From Sutterella sp. UBA4713 (lineage in GTDB: Bacteria > Pseudomonadota > Gammaproteobacteria > Burkholderiales > Burkholderiaceae_F): DNA of 6,646 nucleotides. This document shows positions 1 through 6,489 of this stretch, in pieces. The position numbers and the translations under genes are program-made. The DNA lies in NCBI GenBank assembly GCA_002404465.1, contig DHJT01000008.1, positions 1,439 through 8,084 of the forward strand, read 5' to 3'. Under the pieces are notes generated by a model. The model worked only from the letters and a program-made list of their open reading frames with translations, did not search any database and was not told where the DNA came from. Numbering within the stretch: the first letter of the stretch is position 1; the number at the start of each line of letters is the position of its first letter.

Positions 1-71
<71 letters not shown>

Positions 72-75
72 ATTT

Positions 76-96
76 ATGCGGGATGCGTTATGCGTT
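76..96 (+). repeat. Three tandem 7-bp units (ATGCGKK) after the tRNA
   Basis: Immediately after the tRNA, ATGCG occurs at 76, 83 and 90, giving the units ATGCGGG, ATGCGTT and ATGCGTT with an exact 7-base period. It lies in the spacer before the terminator. It is short and may be chance or a slippage product. I see no function. Confidence 0.4.
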
Positions 97-108
97 TCGC
101 CCTAAAGA

Positions 109-136
109 TGCCCTCCGATGCGAGGGCGTTTTTGTT
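109..136 (+). terminator. Intrinsic terminator of the tRNA-Pro transcript
   Basis: GCCCTC (110-115) pairs perfectly with GAGGGC (122-127) around a 6-base loop, with a possible extra T109-G128 wobble pair. The hairpin is followed by TTTTT (129-133), then GTT. This is a classical rho-independent terminator on the plus strand. It lies between the tRNA and coaE, so coaE probably has its own start of transcription. A TATAGT box at 136-141 is a weak candidate -10 element, with no good -35. Confidence 0.88.
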
Positions 137-169
137 ATAGTCAAAAGTATTTCCTAACGCCGTTACCCT

Positions 170-799
170 ATGCCCTTCGTTGTCGGACTCACAGGAGGCG
201 CTGCCAGTGGAAAATCAACCGCCGGCGCACTCTTTGAAGCACTCGGTGCCACGCTCCTTGACGCCGACGCTGTCTCGCACGCACTCACGGGGCGCGGAGG
301 CAAAGCCGTTGCTGCCATTGAAAGGGCCTTCGGACAGGACTTTATTCAAAACGGGGCGTTGAATCGCCCTCGCATGCGTGAACTTGTTTTTCGCGACGCG
401 ACGGCCCGTATGCAGCTTGAAGCTCTATTGCATCCTCTCATTGCCCGAGACCTGCAAGAGGCTGTTTTAGCGAGCAAAGGCCCCTATGTGGTCCTTGAAG
501 CGGCTCTTTTGGTGGAGAAAGGCTCTTGGCGCACATTGACAAATCGACTTTTGGTCGTTGATGTCCCCGAAAACGTGCAAATTGAGCGCATGATGCAACA
601 TCGGAATCTAACCGAAAAAACAGCGCGCGCCATTATCGCTTGTCAGTGTTCTCGTCAAAAACGTCTTGCCCTTGCTGATGATGTCCTTATTAATACGGGC
701 ACCCTGACCGATCTTAAAAATGCCGTCTCGGCCCTTCATGCTAAGTACTTAACCCTTGCGAGAAATGTGCGTTCCCGTGAAATTGAAGGCGCAGCATAA
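170..799 (+). CDS. coaE: Dephospho-CoA kinase
   Basis: CoaE phosphorylates the 3'-hydroxyl of the ribose in dephospho-CoA using ATP, the last step of coenzyme A synthesis, in the cytoplasm. The 209-residue length is normal for the family. The N-terminus has the Walker A loop GLTGGAASGKST (residues 6-17), followed by LLDADAVSH with the acidic residues around D31/D33 that belong to the substrate site. The segments LNRPRMRELVF, HPLI and AALLVE follow, then the C-terminal CSRQKRLALADDVLINTG block, which matches the family's Q-S-R-x-x-R-x-x-x-ADD-V-x-N-x-G pattern. The ATG at 170 is chosen because the P-loop follows at the usual distance; no strong ribosome binding site is visible. In many Betaproteobacteria coaE is flanked by pilD and zapD; here it has a tRNA upstream and yacG downstream. 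Confidence 0.96.
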   Translation: MPFVVGLTGGAASGKSTAGALFEALGATLLDADAVSHALTGRGGKAVAAIERAFGQDFIQNGALNRPRMRELVFRDATARMQLEALLHPLIARDLQEAVLASKGPYVVLEAALLVEKGSWRTLTNRLLVVDVPENVQIERMMQHRNLTEKTARAIIACQCSRQKRLALADDVLINTGTLTDLKNAVSALHAKYLTLARNVRSREIEGAA

Positions 800-925
800 A
801 AACGCGATAGCGTGGTTCTTCCCAGGGTATTGCCTCATTGTGTTTTAAGAGCGCTTCTTGAATAACAGCAACGTTTTTTGTAAATCCGTTAACATTGCCC
901 TCGAAAAATAAAAGCGAGAACAGAT

Positions 926-1144
926 ATGTTAGTTAAATGCCCGACCTGTAAGCGTCTGCATGAATACGATATCAAAAGCCCGTGGCGCCCTTTTTGCTCG
1001 GAGCGTTGCAAGATAATCGACTTGGGAGCTTGGGCAAGCGGCGCATACCGTATCGAAGGAACCCCGGGTTCGGCCGATCCGGAACTTCTGGCACAAGAAG
1101 CGAAGCGCCAACTCAGTCAAAAGACCGAGGACAAGTCTCCCTAA
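926..1144 (+). CDS. yacG: DNA gyrase inhibitor YacG, small zinc-binding protein
   Basis: YacG is a small zinc-ribbon-like protein known from E. coli to bind GyrB and inhibit gyrase. The 72-residue product has the four metal-binding cysteines C5, C8, C24 and C28 (CPTC, then CSERC) and the family block CKIIDLGAWASGAYRI directly after the last cysteine. The C-terminal tail is polar and probably disordered, as usual. GAGAA at 916-920, about seven bases before the ATG, is a reasonable ribosome binding site. The gene follows coaE after 126 bases in which the zapD gene common in relatives is absent. Its TAA stop (1142-1144) overlaps the TAG stop of the convergent Nudix gene (1141-1143), so any transcript running past the end is antisense to that gene; no terminator is visible here. 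Confidence 0.94.
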   Translation: MLVKCPTCKRLHEYDIKSPWRPFCSERCKIIDLGAWASGAYRIEGTPGSADPELLAQEAKRQLSQKTEDKSP

Positions 1145-1797
1145 AGCGCGTAGATGACGCCGTGTGCCCCCTTCTGTCGCCAACCATTGAGGGACTCGCG
1201 CTTTGCGAAAACGTAAAGCGGAAGTTCGTTGGCCTGGTCGGCAAGGAGACGACCTTCCGAGCCCGGCATTGCGACGGCATAAAGCGCTCCGGCGACTGCC
1301 GCCTCGTGCATTTGTTCGACCGTATCCACAATCACCCCGCGGTTCGGATTCAGGCCTTGCATGTTCTCTAATCGCAAATCACCTGAGACAGGTACAAGGT
1401 CCGGTAAGCAAATGCGCTCGGCGATGAGCCGATTCATCGGAAGGTTCTTTAATCGCGCCAGATCAAAAGGCGACATGAACCAAGCAAACTCTTGATGCTC
1501 CAGGCTTCGAAAAACTCCCTCCCACGCAAAGCACCGTCGAAAATGGAGCCGCACGTAAGCATGCGGATAGTCGTGCTCCATGACAAACCAGGGAATTGAT
1601 TCGACAAGGCAAATTCCGAGTTCTTCTTTGAGCTCTCGCTCAAGCGCCTCAGAAGGTGTTTCACCGGGTTCGAGTTTTCCTCCCGGGAATTCCCAGAATC
1701 CCGCACACGGTTTTCCTTCGGGGCGAGATCCGAGGAGAAAACGCTTCTTTTCGTCAATCAAGACGCCGCAGGCCACTTCCGTTACCGGACGCATCAT
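1141..1797 (-). CDS. MutT-type Nudix hydrolase with a shortened ThiE/TenI-like C-terminal region
   Basis: The N-terminal half (about residues 5-130) is a MutT-like Nudix domain, expected to hydrolyse oxidised nucleotides such as 8-oxo-dGTP. A complete Nudix box runs from G40 to I62: GKLEPGE, seven residues, then RELKEELGI. The WEFPGGK lead-in and an asparagine in NLPMNR (N122), probably equivalent to the base-contacting N119 of E. coli MutT, support this subtype. Residues about 131-218 resemble the last third of a ThiE/TenI barrel: an AAVAGALYAVAMPG segment, then LPLYVFAK and a terminal GAHGVIYAL, parallel to the family's LPVYALGG and GAxGVAAI. Relatives have fusions of about 310 residues; this protein has 218, so much of the barrel is missing. 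The start ATG overlaps the TGA of the upstream ORF (ATGA), indicating translational coupling. The 8-oxo-dGTPase role is inferred. Confidence 0.9.
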   Translation of the reverse strand: MMRPVTEVACGVLIDEKKRFLLGSRPEGKPCAGFWEFPGGKLEPGETPSEALERELKEELGICLVESIPWFVMEHDYPHAYVRLHFRRCFAWEGVFRSLEHQEFAWFMSPFDLARLKNLPMNRLIAERICLPDLVPVSGDLRLENMQGLNPNRGVIVDTVEQMHEAAVAGALYAVAMPGSEGRLLADQANELPLYVFAKRESLNGWRQKGAHGVIYAL

Positions 1798-2300
1798 GGC
1801 GTTTTTTTCTCAAAAAGGCGACGCGCCAAAGCGCACAGCGTTTCGGCAAATGCCTCAAAGCGCGGGTCTTTATCCGTTTGAACCGGTTTCATATCGGCTT
1901 TGCCGTTGGCAAATAAAAACACCGCGCTTGATAACTCCGAACAAACGCGCTTTCCGATCTGGCGCAACACCGCATTTGACAGTGCCGCATCCGTGAGCAA
2001 AAAGATACACGGTGGGTTCTCGGTTCCTGTCTTGGGATCTCTCGTCTGCACAAGACACGCCCCCGTCGCAACGTGCGCAAACTCAATAAATGAGTGTGTA
2101 GCCAGTCGTTTTCGGACCGTTTTAGGATCAATGGAGAACGCAGCCCGCACATCGACGGCAGTACGACCGGCATCCTTGACAAACGATGCACAGGCCCCGG
2201 CGGAAAAAAGTTCTTTTCCGAAAACGATTTTTTCTTCTTTCATGGTATTCGATAAAAACGGCGCAACCGGAAAAGCCTGCCGCGCCGCTCTTGCTTTCAT
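1794..2300 (-). CDS. Short ArgJ-derived protein, apparently degenerate and catalytically dead
   Basis: This 168-residue product has no intact domain I can name, but it sits where argJ lies in Betaproteobacteria (after secA, before mutT) and aligns collinearly by eye with pieces of ArgJ, the autoprocessing ornithine acetyltransferase. Residues 7-15 (RQAFPVAPF) resemble the F-T-x-N-x-F-x-AAPV block. Residues 25-38 end in SAGAC, like the VVNxGNANAGTG block. Residues 43-62 (KDAGRTAVDVRAAFSIDPKTV) resemble the DAxxTCxxxAAALGIxPExV helix. Residues 99-106 (IFLLTDAA) resemble LAFxATDAA, and 126-135 (AVFLFANGKA) resemble FVLxANGxA. The catalytic ATML threonine, the DGDTSTND and DGEGATK loops and the C-terminal third are missing; ArgJ is normally about 400 residues. 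The frame is open, starts 15 bases after secA and overlaps the Nudix start by ATGA, so it is probably translated. The ArgJ origin rests on unaided alignment. Confidence 0.6.
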   Translation of the reverse strand: MKARAARQAFPVAPFLSNTMKEEKIVFGKELFSAGACASFVKDAGRTAVDVRAAFSIDPKTVRKRLATHSFIEFAHVATGACLVQTRDPKTGTENPPCIFLLTDAALSNAVLRQIGKRVCSELSSAVFLFANGKADMKPVQTDKDPRFEAFAETLCALARRLFEKKTP

Positions 2301-2315
2301 CTCAAAAGACTTAAA

Positions 2316-4967
2316 TCAAGCAAGTCGTCCGTGACAGTCCTTGTACTTCTTTCCCGAACCGCACGGACACGGATCGTTGCGTCCGACATTGGAAAAATCA
2401 ATACCCGCCGCTTCCGCTTCTCTCTTTTGCTTTGCAATGGTTTCGGCCGAGTCGTCCTGAACCTGAATTTGCACGCGCATGAGAATACGCGAAACCGCTT
2501 CGGCGATGTTATCAAGCAGCGTCTCAAACATTGCGAACGCTTCACGCTTGTATTCCTGTTTGGGCTGTTTGGCCGCATAGCTTCTTAAAAACACCCCCAT
2601 GCGCAAGGCATCTAAGGCTTGCAGGTGCTGACGCCACATCGAATCGATCATCTGCAGTAAGACACTCTTGCTAAAGTTCGTCCAGGATTCGTGTCCGACG
2701 ATTTCTTCCTTTTCCCGCAAGACGCGATCGGTCTCAGATAAAAGCTTATTGAGCAAATCCTCATCGGTTACCTCGTTGCTTTCCTCAAGCATCGCCTGCA
2801 TGGGAATATCCAAACCCCACTGCTCTTTCAGAACTTTTGTCAGGCCCGCCAAATCCCATTGTTCTTCAACGGTTTCAGCCGGCACGTAGGAACGGAAAAG
2901 ATTCGTAAAGTATCCGTGACGCAACTCCTTCATGCCCTCGGCCACGTCTTTGTTTTCCAAAATTTCGTTACGCAGGCGATAAATTTCCTGACGTTGATCG
3001 TTTTGGACGTCATCGAATTCCAAGAGTTGCTTACGGATGTCGTAGTTGTGCCCTTCGACTTTGCGTTGCGCCGATTCAATCATGCGACTGAGCATCTTCG
3101 ATTCGATGGCCACATCCTTTTCAAGCTTAAGTTTGTCGGCAATAGCCCGCATTCTGTCGCCGCCGAAAATTCGAAGAAGTTGATCTTCCATCGAAAGATA
3201 AAAGACCGAACTACCCGGATCGCCCTGACGTCCCGCACGACCGCGCAACTGATTGTCGATACGGCGCGACTCATGGCGTTCGCTACCGATGATGCGAAGC
3301 CCCCCGGCCGCTACAACTTCATCGTGTAACTTGAGCCAATCGGCTTTGACGGCATCCGACCGTTTTTTCTTTTCTTCATCGGACAGTTCGTTATCAAAAT
3401 TAATTTCATCCAAGCGCTTATTGATACCGCCGCCCAAGACAATGTCGGTGCCGCGACCTGCCATGTTCGTCGCGATCGTCACGACGCCCGGACGGCCGGC
3501 TTCAAGAATGACCTGCGCTTCGCGTTCGTGCTGCTTGGCATTTAACACATTGTGGTCAATACCGAGCTTGTCGAGCATCTTCGAGAGCCGTTCGGAGTTT
3601 TCAATCGAAGTCGTACCGACCAAAACCGGCTGATGACGGGCATGACAAGCCTGAATATCGCGAATGATGGCCCGGTACTTTTCTTCTTCGGTACGGAAAA
3701 CCTTATCTTGCTCATCAACACGAATCATCTTACGGTGCGTCGGAATCACCACTGTTTCCAATCCGTAAATGTCCTGAAACTCATAGGCTTCCGTATCGGC
3801 CGTACCCGTCATACCGGCTAACTTCTTGTACATACGGAAGTAGTTCTGGAATGTGATGGAAGCGAGCGTTTGGTTTTCCTGCTTGATCGGAACGCCTTCC
3901 TTCGCTTCGATTGCTTGGTGCAGGCCGTCGGACCAACGACGCCCCGGCATCAAGCGCCCCGTAAACTCATCGACAATGATAACTTCACCGTTTTGAACCA
4001 CGTAGTGCTGGTCACGATGGAAAAGCGTATGGGCCCGAAGCGAGGCAATCAGGTGACTCATAATCATGATGTTTTGCGCTGAATAAAGACTCGTATTGTC
4101 TTTAATCATGCCGCGCTCAATCAAAATCTTTTCCACGTGTTCGTGACCGGCATCCGACAAGTACACCTGATGCTGTTTTTCATCGACCCAATAGTCTCCC
4201 GGTCCTTTTTCTTCCTTTTGGCGAATCAAAAGCGCCGGGATATCGTTGACCTGACGGTACAGTTCCGTGCTGTCCTCGGCCGAACCCGAAATAATCAGCG
4301 GGGTTCTGGCCTCGTCGATTAAGATCGAGTCCACCTCATCGACGATTGCGTAAAAAAGTCCCCGTTGGCGTCGATGGCTGACGTCGTACTCCATGTTGTC
4401 ACGCAGGTAATCGAATCCGAATTCGTTATTCGTGCCGTATGTGACATCAGCCGCATAGGCCTTGCGTTTACTTTCGGTATCCTGCACGGACGACAAAATC
4501 GTTCCGACCGTCAAACCCAAAAAGTTATACACGTGCCCCATCCAAGTAGCATCGCGCGAGGCCAGGTAATCATTGACCGTCACGACATGAACACCCTTAC
4601 CGGCAATCGCGTTTAGGTACACAGCCATCACGGCCGTCAAAGTCTTACCTTCTCCGGTTCGCATTTCGGCAATTTTATTGTCGTTAAGGACCATGGCGCC
4701 GATTAACTGCACGTCGTAAGGCCGCTGTCCAAGAACACGAAAACTCGCTTCCCGAGCCACGGCAAACGCTTCCGGCAGGAGTTTTTCCAGCGTCTCTCCC
4801 TTGGCATAGCGTGCGCGGAACTCCTCGGTTTTTTTTGCCAGTTCGGCGTCCGTGAGTTTTTGAATCTCAGGTTCGAGCTTGTTAATGAGCTCGACTTTGC
4901 GACGATACTGCTTAATCAGGCGTTCGTTGCGGCTACCGAAAATCTTCGTCAGGAATGAATCAAACAT
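2316..4967 (-). CDS. secA: Preprotein translocase ATPase SecA
   Basis: SecA drives post-translational export of unfolded preproteins through SecYEG at the inner membrane. With the ATG at 4967 the product has 883 residues (E. coli 901). This start gives MFDSFLTKIFGSRN, aligning without gaps to the E. coli N-terminus and placing Walker A MRTGEGKT at 102-109, as in E. coli; a TTG six codons upstream is less likely. Further signatures are GVHVVTVNDYLA, YGTNNEFGFDYLRDNM, the DEVDS Walker B region (about 210-214), AGMTGTA, NMAGRGTDIVLGG and the arginine-finger region QLRGRAGRQGDPGSS. The C-terminus has the zinc-binding SEC-C tail CPCGSGKKYKDCH (C867, C869, C878, H879), which binds SecB and membranes. 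No secM-like gene precedes it. It heads an apparent operon with the ArgJ-like ORF and the Nudix gene. The leader contains a terminator-like hairpin. Confidence 0.98.
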   Translation of the reverse strand: MFDSFLTKIFGSRNERLIKQYRRKVELINKLEPEIQKLTDAELAKKTEEFRARYAKGETLEKLLPEAFAVAREASFRVLGQRPYDVQLIGAMVLNDNKIAEMRTGEGKTLTAVMAVYLNAIAGKGVHVVTVNDYLASRDATWMGHVYNFLGLTVGTILSSVQDTESKRKAYAADVTYGTNNEFGFDYLRDNMEYDVSHRRQRGLFYAIVDEVDSILIDEARTPLIISGSAEDSTELYRQVNDIPALLIRQKEEKGPGDYWVDEKQHQVYLSDAGHEHVEKILIERGMIKDNTSLYSAQNIMIMSHLIASLRAHTLFHRDQHYVVQNGEVIIVDEFTGRLMPGRRWSDGLHQAIEAKEGVPIKQENQTLASITFQNYFRMYKKLAGMTGTADTEAYEFQDIYGLETVVIPTHRKMIRVDEQDKVFRTEEEKYRAIIRDIQACHARHQPVLVGTTSIENSERLSKMLDKLGIDHNVLNAKQHEREAQVILEAGRPGVVTIATNMAGRGTDIVLGGGINKRLDEINFDNELSDEEKKKRSDAVKADWLKLHDEVVAAGGLRIIGSERHESRRIDNQLRGRAGRQGDPGSSVFYLSMEDQLLRIFGGDRMRAIADKLKLEKDVAIESKMLSRMIESAQRKVEGHNYDIRKQLLEFDDVQNDQRQEIYRLRNEILENKDVAEGMKELRHGYFTNLFRSYVPAETVEEQWDLAGLTKVLKEQWGLDIPMQAMLEESNEVTDEDLLNKLLSETDRVLREKEEIVGHESWTNFSKSVLLQMIDSMWRQHLQALDALRMGVFLRSYAAKQPKQEYKREAFAMFETLLDNIAEAVSRILMRVQIQVQDDSAETIAKQKREAEAAGIDFSNVGRNDPCPCGSGKKYKDCHGRLA

Positions 4968-5005
4968 AAGGCTAGTGAACCCCAAAAAATCGATTCGAAA
5001 TCAGC

Positions 5006-5042
5006 AAAAAACGGCACGTCACTCCACTAGAAGTCGGTGCCG
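5006..5042 (-). terminator. Terminator-like hairpin in front of secA (readthrough terminator or attenuator)
   Basis: Read on the minus strand, CGGCAC (5042-5037) pairs perfectly with GTGCCG (5017-5012), with a small inner ACT/AGT pairing, and is followed immediately by six T (5011-5006). The loop is long (19 bases between the arms), so it is weaker than a textbook terminator. It lies 38 bases before the secA ATG and upstream of the dciA start on the other strand. It could end transcripts coming from ftsZ-lpxC after they cross dciA in antisense, or act as an attenuator if secA transcription starts upstream of it. On the plus strand no T run follows, so it is one-directional. Confidence 0.55.
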
Positions 5043-5056
5043 AATACGGAACGTGC

Positions 5057-5065
5057 ATTATCGCA
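5057..5065 (-). promoter_or_regulatory. secA: Candidate extended -10 promoter for secA
   Basis: On the minus strand TGC GATAAT occurs at 5065-5057, an extended -10 motif (TGn plus a five-of-six match to TATAAT). The -35 region 17 bases upstream is TTTCTT, which is poor but tolerable for an extended -10 promoter. Transcription would begin near 5050, giving a leader of about 83 bases that contains the hairpin at 5006-5042. GTGC (5053-5056) and GCAC (5063-5066) form an inverted repeat around the box. This is a motif match only. Confidence 0.35.
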
Positions 5066-5141
5066 CAAGGCACAGTCGGAAGAAAGACGCCGAAAACCCG
5101 TTAAACTGCGCGTCAAGCACGGTTTTTCGCACGTATGTCGC

Positions 5142-5618
5142 ATGTCAACGATTTCAAACAATCTTCCTAAACGCCTGTCCGATGTCGCACTCGGGGCATC
5201 CGGACGCACCGATACATTAACGCAAGCATTGGCCAATTCTCGACGTGTCCTTGCGACACTCCGTCCGATTCTTGAGGGTACGTGCCGCGGAACGGATTGG
5301 GCGAATCCTGCTCATGTTCGCGTGACGGATAAAAAAATTGTTTTGTTTGTCCCGAACGCGCTACAAAAAACAAAATTGCGGCAAGTTCTGCCGCGTCTTG
5401 AAGAAACTCTGCAAAAAAAAGGCCATGTCCTTCCGATTGAAATCCTCGTCAGGCCTACGAGACCCCTTTCGTTGGCAATACCACGAGGGACGTCACCGGC
5501 GAGGGTCGGCTCTCTGATCGGGGCCGACTCTCTTGAAAAGGGCGCGGCAAAAATACGCGACACACCGTTAAGACAAGCCGTGTTGCAACTGGCCCAAACA
5601 CTACGCCGGACGCATTAA
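5142..5618 (+). CDS. dciA: DciA-family (DUF721) replicative helicase loader
   Basis: DciA proteins load or stimulate the replicative helicase DnaB in bacteria lacking DnaC or DnaI. Starting at ATG 5142 the product has 158 residues; an in-frame GTG at 5037 would add 35 basic residues that look non-coding and overlap the secA leader hairpin, so I reject it. Residues 30-46 (LANSRRVLATLRPILEG) form the N-terminal helix. Residues 57-104 hold the DUF721 core: a strand (HVRVTDKKIVLFVPNA), a long helix (QKTKLRQVLPRLEETLQKKG) and a strand ending IEILVRP. A basic tail ends in a helix (LRQAVLQLAQTLRRTH) similar to betaproteobacterial relatives. Position between lpxC and secA is the usual one in this group. 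Its TAA stop (5616-5618) overlaps the TAA of convergent lpxC. No convincing promoter or ribosome binding site is seen. The assignment relies on fold pattern plus context, as sequence conservation in the family is low. Confidence 0.82.
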   Translation: MSTISNNLPKRLSDVALGASGRTDTLTQALANSRRVLATLRPILEGTCRGTDWANPAHVRVTDKKIVLFVPNALQKTKLRQVLPRLEETLQKKGHVLPIEILVRPTRPLSLAIPRGTSPARVGSLIGADSLEKGAAKIRDTPLRQAVLQLAQTLRRTH

Positions 5619-6472
5619 GAGACGATTTCCCAGGCATCCTTTTGCGCCAAGAGCGTGCGAAGCAACCGGTTATTTAATCCGTGCCCGGACTTAAACGCAC
5701 TGTATTTAGCGTAAAGCGGATGTCCCAAGACGTACAAATCCCCGATTGAATCCAGTAGCTTGTGTTTGGCAAACTCATCGGGGGCTCTTAAGCCCTCGGG
5801 GTTAAGAACGGATTGACCGTCGACGACAACGGCATTTTTCAGTGACCCGCCCAAAGCCAAACCGACGGCATGCATCTTTTTCACGTCATCCGCGAAGCAA
5901 AACGTACGCGCATAAGCGACCGTTTTTTCATAATCGTCGCGATACAGATTCACACACACGTGCTGCACGGTTTTGTCAATCACGGGATTATTAAATGCAA
6001 TGGTAAATTCAGCCGTAAATTCGTCCGAAGGCTCAAGCTTGGCCCACTTATCGCCGTCGCTAACGCAAATCGGTTTTATAACGCGGTAAAAACGGCGCAA
6101 TGCACTTTGCTCGACGACTCCGGCCCGCCGGATTAAGTCCGTATAGCCCAAAGCCGAACCGTCCAAAATCGGCGTTTCGGGAGCATTGACTTCAACAATG
6201 GCATTGTCGACAGACAAACCGCACAGTGCACTCATCAAATGCTCGATGGTCGAAACAAACACCGACCCCTCGAAAAGAGTTGTCGCCAGCCGCGTGTCAT
6301 TGACACGTGTGGCCTGAACCGGAATTTCCACAACGGGCGACAAATCCGTGCGACGAAAGCGAATCCCGAAATTTTCCGGTGCCGGCAAAATTCGCATACA
6401 GATTTCTTTACCCGAATGGAGCCCGATGCCGGTTACCTGGGCGCAACAAGCCAGAGTTTTTTGCTTAGCCAT
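5615..6472 (-). CDS. lpxC: UDP-3-O-acyl-N-acetylglucosamine deacetylase
   Basis: LpxC is the zinc-dependent deacetylase that commits UDP-3-O-acyl-GlcNAc to lipid A synthesis, so the organism makes lipopolysaccharide. The product has 285 residues, slightly shorter than the usual 300-310 at the C-terminus. Zinc ligands are H78 (in EHLMSAL), H237 and D241 (in KHKLLDSIGDLYVLG). The catalytic base region has E77, and H264 lies in SGHGLNN; these match E. coli H79, H238, D242 and H265. Other signatures are TGIGLHSGK at 14-22, PETPILDGSA at 98-107 and ARTF...LALGGSLKNAVV. The ATG at 6472 lies 17 bases after the ftsZ stop, so the two are probably cotranscribed; AGGGA within the ftsZ end is a distant possible ribosome binding site. 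The stop overlaps that of dciA on the other strand. Confidence 0.97.
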   Translation of the reverse strand: MAKQKTLACCAQVTGIGLHSGKEICMRILPAPENFGIRFRRTDLSPVVEIPVQATRVNDTRLATTLFEGSVFVSTIEHLMSALCGLSVDNAIVEVNAPETPILDGSALGYTDLIRRAGVVEQSALRRFYRVIKPICVSDGDKWAKLEPSDEFTAEFTIAFNNPVIDKTVQHVCVNLYRDDYEKTVAYARTFCFADDVKKMHAVGLALGGSLKNAVVVDGQSVLNPEGLRAPDEFAKHKLLDSIGDLYVLGHPLYAKYSAFKSGHGLNNRLLRTLLAQKDAWEIVS

Positions 6473-6489
6473 TAAAAGTCACGTATCCC

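Noticed and set aside
180..362. 60-codon frame inside coaE
   Set aside because: It overlaps the P-loop region of coaE in another frame and has no motif.
802..813. Hairpin ACGC-GATA-GCGT after coaE as a terminator
   Set aside because: The stem has only four pairs and no T run follows; it cannot be supported as a terminator.
1580..2334. Plus-strand open frames opposite the Nudix gene and the ArgJ-like ORF
   Set aside because: The products are composition-biased (rich in R, S and P) with no motifs, while the minus-strand frames have family signatures, tight spacing and an ATGA overlap.
2859..3329. Open frame of 156 codons antisense to secA, and other plus-strand frames across 2331-4616
   Set aside because: They lie wholly opposite the strongly conserved secA frame and show no recognisable motifs; they are reading-frame shadows.
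4968..4985. TTG start of secA six codons upstream of the ATG
   Set aside because: The ATG at 4967 gives an N-terminus that aligns without gaps to E. coli SecA and puts the Walker A motif at the same residue numbers; the TTG has no ribosome binding site.
5037..5141. N-terminal extension of dciA from a GTG codon
   Set aside because: The 35 extra residues are very basic, unlike DciA proteins, and the GTG lies inside the secA leader hairpin. The ATG at 5142 fits the family better.
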